From Psychromonas sp. (GTDB lineage: Bacteria > Pseudomonadota > Gammaproteobacteria > Enterobacterales > Psychromonadaceae): 5,372 bases of DNA. The translations under genes were made by a program, and so were the position numbers. This document shows positions 5,357 through 5,372 of the stretch, piece after piece. The DNA is taken from the NCBI GenBank assembly GCA_023145575.1, contig JAGLDN010000144.1, forward strand, positions 1-5,372, written 5' to 3'. Positions within the stretch are counted from its first letter, which is position 1. Each line of letters opens with the position of its first letter. The notes below the pieces were generated by a model. That model made no database searches and was not told where the DNA came from. It was given only the letters and a program-made list of their open reading frames with translations.

Positions 5357-5372
5357 TACGTCACATGGGTAT
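5357..5372. repeat. Right terminal inverted repeat of MITE copy C, at the window edge
   Basis: TACGTCACATGGGTAT is the exact reverse complement of the repeat at 5051-5066. The window ends on its last base, which may mean that the source contig broke at this repeated sequence. Confidence 0.9.

Larger units (their letters stand above)
5051..5372. mobile_element. MITE copy C: complete 322-bp element with 16-bp perfect terminal inverted repeats
   Basis: ATACCCATGTGACGTA at 5051-5066 is exactly reverse-complementary to the last 16 bases of the window, 5357-5372. No transposase-like frame lies between them, so this is a non-autonomous element. Internally, GCACAAGCTCGA at 5082-5093 pairs perfectly with TCGAGCTTGTGC at 5164-5175, and AATTAAA/TTTAATT form a hairpin near 5246-5267. 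It interrupts the IS5-family transposase after codon 24. The flanking T or TA could be a target duplication, but the right flank is outside the window. Its left end is shared with the fragment at 893-954, and most of its length with the diverged copy at about 2921-3334. Which transposase mobilises it is not evident. Confidence 0.85.

Noticed and set aside
1..5372. CRISPR array, tRNA or rRNA genes, defence system
   Set aside because: No regularly spaced repeats, no tRNA-like cloverleaf motifs that I could recognise, and no gene with a known defence domain.

Overview
The window is AT-rich and looks like accessory or decaying chromosomal DNA of a marine-type gammaproteobacterium (Alteromonadales/Vibrionales-like). 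The grounds are the Gram-negative outer-membrane barrel protein, the lipoprotein, remnants of an aryl-polyene (APE) type gene cluster, and remnants of ISAs1- and IS5-family elements. The taxon is an inference. Only two genes look intact: a small outer-membrane beta-barrel protein (2163-2888, +) and an orphan lipoprotein (4081-4707, -). Almost everything else is mobile-element debris or broken genes.

Layout. 1-424: no gene; short tandem repeats and hairpins. 425-892 (+): decayed 5' part of an ISAs1-family transposase, with one frameshift and several stops. 893-954: terminal fragment of a small inverted-repeat element (MITE copy A), fused directly to the ISAs1 debris. 955-1261 (-): broken lysophospholipid acyltransferase, cut off by copy A just after its NHPSLID motif. 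1263-2021 (-): decayed beta-ketoacyl-synthase-like chain-length-factor gene ending 1 nt before the acyltransferase start. This gene pair in this order is typical of APE clusters, so the locus is probably the dead edge of one. 2163-2888: intact barrel protein. About 2921-3334: second, longer, diverged MITE copy (B). 3335-4030: no recognisable gene. 4032-4057: terminator, followed by the lipoprotein gene on the minus strand with a good sigma70-type promoter at 4770-4798. 4872-5052: left end and first 24 codons of an IS5-family transposase, broken by the third MITE copy (C, 5051-5372). Copy C has perfect 16-bp terminal inverted repeats, the second of which is the last 16 bases of the window.

The main unlisted structure is this MITE family, seen as one complete 322-bp copy, one longer diverged copy and one terminal fragment. 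It has conserved ends, internal self-complementary segments, and in the longer copy about 68 extra bases made of two hairpins. Its copies sit at the breakpoints of the acyltransferase remnant and the IS5 remnant, so it has shaped this region. I see no complete biosynthetic or defence system here.
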